Origin: Biscogniauxia marginata
Lineage: Eukaryota; Ascomycota; Sordariomycetes; Xylariales; Xylariaceae
Length of the DNA: 64,000 nt
Assembly (NCBI GenBank): GCA_022695795.1
Contig: MU404181.1
Coordinates: 1-64,000 of the forward strand
Direction: 5' to 3'
Shown: one piece after another, positions 61,278 through 64,000 of the stretch
How positions within the stretch are numbered: the stretch's first letter is position 1
Layout: the number at the start of each line of letters is the position of its first letter
Notes under the pieces: model-generated
Database searches by the model: none
Seen by the model: only the letters and a program-made list of their open reading frames with translations
Told to the model about the DNA's origin: nothing
Translations under genes and position numbers: made by a program

Positions 61278-61702
61278 TGTGACGAACCTCCTTGTGTGTT
61301 CCTAGTCAGCTGACTTCACAAGTAAGTACGTACTGGGTTTTTTTGATTTAAAGGTAATAGTGGGTTGAGATTGGTTCAATTGATTCACAATATTATGTTC
61401 GTTAGAGAGGTTTCAAGGTACTCTCACTATAGTATTAAGGAGTGACTATAGTCTTAGATTAATAGTTAAGAAACTAAAAAGAGTGACTAGATACATAAGG
61501 AGATCCCAACCTACTTATATAAATGTCCCTTAGGACTGTATCCCGCGCACCTCCTGGCTCTTCGTATTATTTGTCAACCCCGACAGATAATATGTGTGTC
61601 TTCTCTTAATTATCTCTTCACGGCAACAGATAATAGGGATAAAGGTCACGTGACTAACACGTGACAACGTCTAAGAATAAAACTAATTTTTGATTCGTAA
61701 TA
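61278..61702 (-). repeat. Solo LTR with perfect TSD
   Basis: 425 bp, TGTGACGAACCTCC .. GATTCGTAATA (TAACA->TAATA), flanked by gtaat on both sides (61273-61277, 61703-61707). U3 has GGTCACGTGACTAACACGTGAC near 61645-61666, two CACGTG cores. Confidence 0.92.
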
Positions 61703-64000
61703 GTAATATTATTAATTTATAATTGTTTTAATATAAAAATCGAATGTATTAAGCTTTTTATAATAATTACTCTTTTAATTTAATAATAATATAAGTAATA
61801 TGTCGAGAGTAAAACATTAAAATAGTTTATAAAAGGGCTAGTTTTGCCCCTTATAAATAATAATGTAGCGTTAATAATAATTAACATAGTTGTTTTATAC
61901 TAGATATCCTCGAGACGAAAAAAGTATAAAGAAAGGGTTATAATATTAAAAATCAAGTAATAAATAAAGATAAGAAACTTTAAATAAGTAACGCTAATTT
62001 TATTCCAGTTTTTATATTAAATGATAATAAGGTACTAGATATAACAAATAAAATTAACAACAAAACGGGGCATTATTAAGTATATAAACAAACGATTAAT
62101 CTTATATAATGAGTAAAGAGTAACTAAGCTACTAAAAAGGATTAAATAAAGTTCGAACATGTTTATATTTTAGCTGGTAGTTTTATTTTAGGTTTACTAA
62201 TTGTCCTTTTTTAATGAGGTATAAAGATTACCGCTTTTTAATAGAATGGTGATATGTTTAAAGGGATTTAAAAGCTTCCTAGGTCTAGGAAGCTGTCGGC
62301 CTCTAGGTAGCCCCCGTGCTTGCTAGCCTCATTCCAGGCATAGACTTGTAATTAAAGCCACCGTAAGGGCAAAGATGTTATGACCAGTATCGGACACGAC
62401 TAATACGCGGTATAATCGGTAACTTATTAGAGAAAAAAATACGTTACCAGTAATGACTAGTTATCACGGGCTCGTTCCCTAGCTTGTTACTAGTTATTAT
62501 ATTTTTATTTCTTAGTTTATTATTAGTTATTATAAGCTCGTTTTTCAACTTATTATTAGTTATAATTACGTAAAAAAGATTAGTCATTTCTTAATACTAG
62601 TCTTATATATTAAATTAATACTAGTTATTTAAATATTATAAATATTATAAATGTTATAAATAATTATAGTTCCTTATAATAAGCATGATTAGTGGATTAA
62701 GCGCGAGCTGGTTTATTTCTAGTGTTATTACCCTTTTTAAGAACCGTTTAATCAATTAAAAGCGTTTTTTAACTTAGTTTTAATCCTTTAACGAGGTAGC
62801 TATGTTTAATGTCAAAGTAGTTATTAACACACCCCTTTTTTACTTAATAAATAAAATCTAGCTAATTATAACATGTTTACCTTATATATAGTTATAATCT
62901 TAAGTCTTAAAACTTAAATCCGGGATTTAAAATATAAACCGAGATCAAGCTAAACTTAAATATAAAGCTTATTAACGTCTTAAAACGTGGTTATAATGGA
63001 TTTATGCCTTTTTTTTCTTTAATTAATAACTAGCTCTATTTATTATATTGCCCTTTAATAAAAATTAAATGTGATTTTTAGTTAAATTTAGCTTCTCGCT
63101 TCTCGCCGGTGTTCGTGTTTAAAGCTATTTGTTATAATATAATTAAACTGCTAATATCCACTTTCTTCTTAAATGGGGTCGCCGTTAAAAGGCAAGAGCT
63201 CATACCCTATTCGCGAGGCTAAGGCAAAGGGAACATCCGCTTACTCGATATTGATTTCTTTAAAGAGTAGTTATAACCTTAATATTAGCAAGTAAATTAA
63301 GTATTTTACTTATCTTATTTAACTAAACATTATAATATAACCGTTTAAAACATTAATAAATAGTAATGTTTTATAAAAACAACGAGTTTATTAATAATTT
63401 AAAACTATATTCCCGGATTTAAACGTTTAATAAATAGTTATATTAATATATTATAAATAAGAACCTTCTTTTTTTTAAGCGGGATGTTTTACGTTAAATT
63501 ATTTTATTGTTATTTATTATGAAATTTTTAATGCTGTTTTAAAGGTTTTTTATTATTTTAGCTTTTCGTTTTAATGTTGTTTTCGCGTACTTTTAAATTA
63601 AGTAACTCCTTTATATTACCCCGAATAGTATAATGATCGATCTCGCGGGCTTTATTCGGGGTTATATAAGTCGGTTTAACCGTAGGTTTAGTAACTTAAA
63701 GAATATTTATTTAATTCCCCCGAATGACCGCTTTAACGACAAAGTGGTTCACGTAAACGACCTTATATATAAATCGACGTAATAGTCGTAAAATTATAAT
63801 GAGAAGTATTTAATTTTAAAGGCCGTTTTAAATGATTTTATTGCTTTATAATATTAAGAAAACGGTTACGTAACGCTCGTTTAAAAGAATTATAATTTAA
63901 AGCTAAATAAAAGCGGTAATATTTATATATATAGTATTTTTAACTTCTTAGTAAATAATACGTTATTAGGGATTTATAAAGTTTAGTTTATAAATAAATA
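61703..64000. other. AT-rich degraded DNA to window end
   Basis: No open frames or chromovirus homology seen. Small local features only: a perfect 9-bp stem hairpin (agcttccta/taggaagct, 62273-62294) and loose repetition of a ttattattagttat motif at 62480-62570. Confidence 0.4.

Overview
The window looks like an accessory, transposon-dominated stretch of a filamentous ascomycete (Pezizomycotina) chromosome. The evidence is a HET-domain gene, short introns of about 44-106 nt with GT..AG ends and CTAAC/CTAAT-like branch sites, fungal gene families (PD-(D/E)XK/DUF7924-like, C2H2, Myb-like), and chromovirus-type Ty3/gypsy retrotransposons. The retroelements are so depleted in C and G that they read almost only as A/T, with TGG->TAG, CAA->TAA, TGT->TAT and CGA->TGA changes. 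That is the signature expected of repeat-induced point mutation (RIP). The species cannot be named from the sequence.

Layout: 1-983 is an AT-rich edge with an octamer microsatellite, then the HET gene (984-3717). From 4276 to 14591 lies a nest of RIP-degraded chromoviruses (E on minus, F on plus) interrupted by solo LTRs. From 14592 to 28924 is a mixed segment: degraded DNA, a ruined chromodomain gene, a 33-bp minisatellite with an assembly gap, an LTR-like unit, an intact three-exon DUF7924-like gene, a Myb-like gene with one nonsense codon and a TPR-like pseudogene. From 28925 to 36410 is a structurally complete chromovirus (A) with 403-bp LTRs and a 5-bp target duplication. From 36411 to 44427 are solo LTRs and two truncated elements (B, C). 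From 44428 to 54473 is a gene-bearing island: an unknown three-exon gene, a convergent two-exon gene, a decayed C2H2 zinc-finger gene, an unknown gene missing its 5' end, LTR remnants and small ORFs. From 54600 to 64000 are a further truncated chromovirus (G), a solo LTR and AT-rich remnants.

The most interesting structure is in the retroelements. Every copy that keeps its 3' end (A, C, E, F, G) carries an extra reading frame on the strand opposite gag-pol, between the chromodomain and the 3' LTR. Although divergent in DNA, the five frames share one cysteine spacing, C-x2-C-x6-C-x(8,9)-C-x2-C-x(6,7)-C, with most Cys changed to Tyr as RIP predicts. A Lys/Arg/Glu-rich, coiled-coil-like tail follows. 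This spacing matches the Zn(II)2Cys6 cluster signature, so these chromoviruses appear to have carried an antisense, transcription-factor-like accessory gene.

A second theme is RIP-type damage outside the recognisable retroelements. Four low-copy-looking genes carry single transition-type nonsense or ligand-loss changes, while the HET gene and the DUF7924-like gene beside RIPed DNA remain open.
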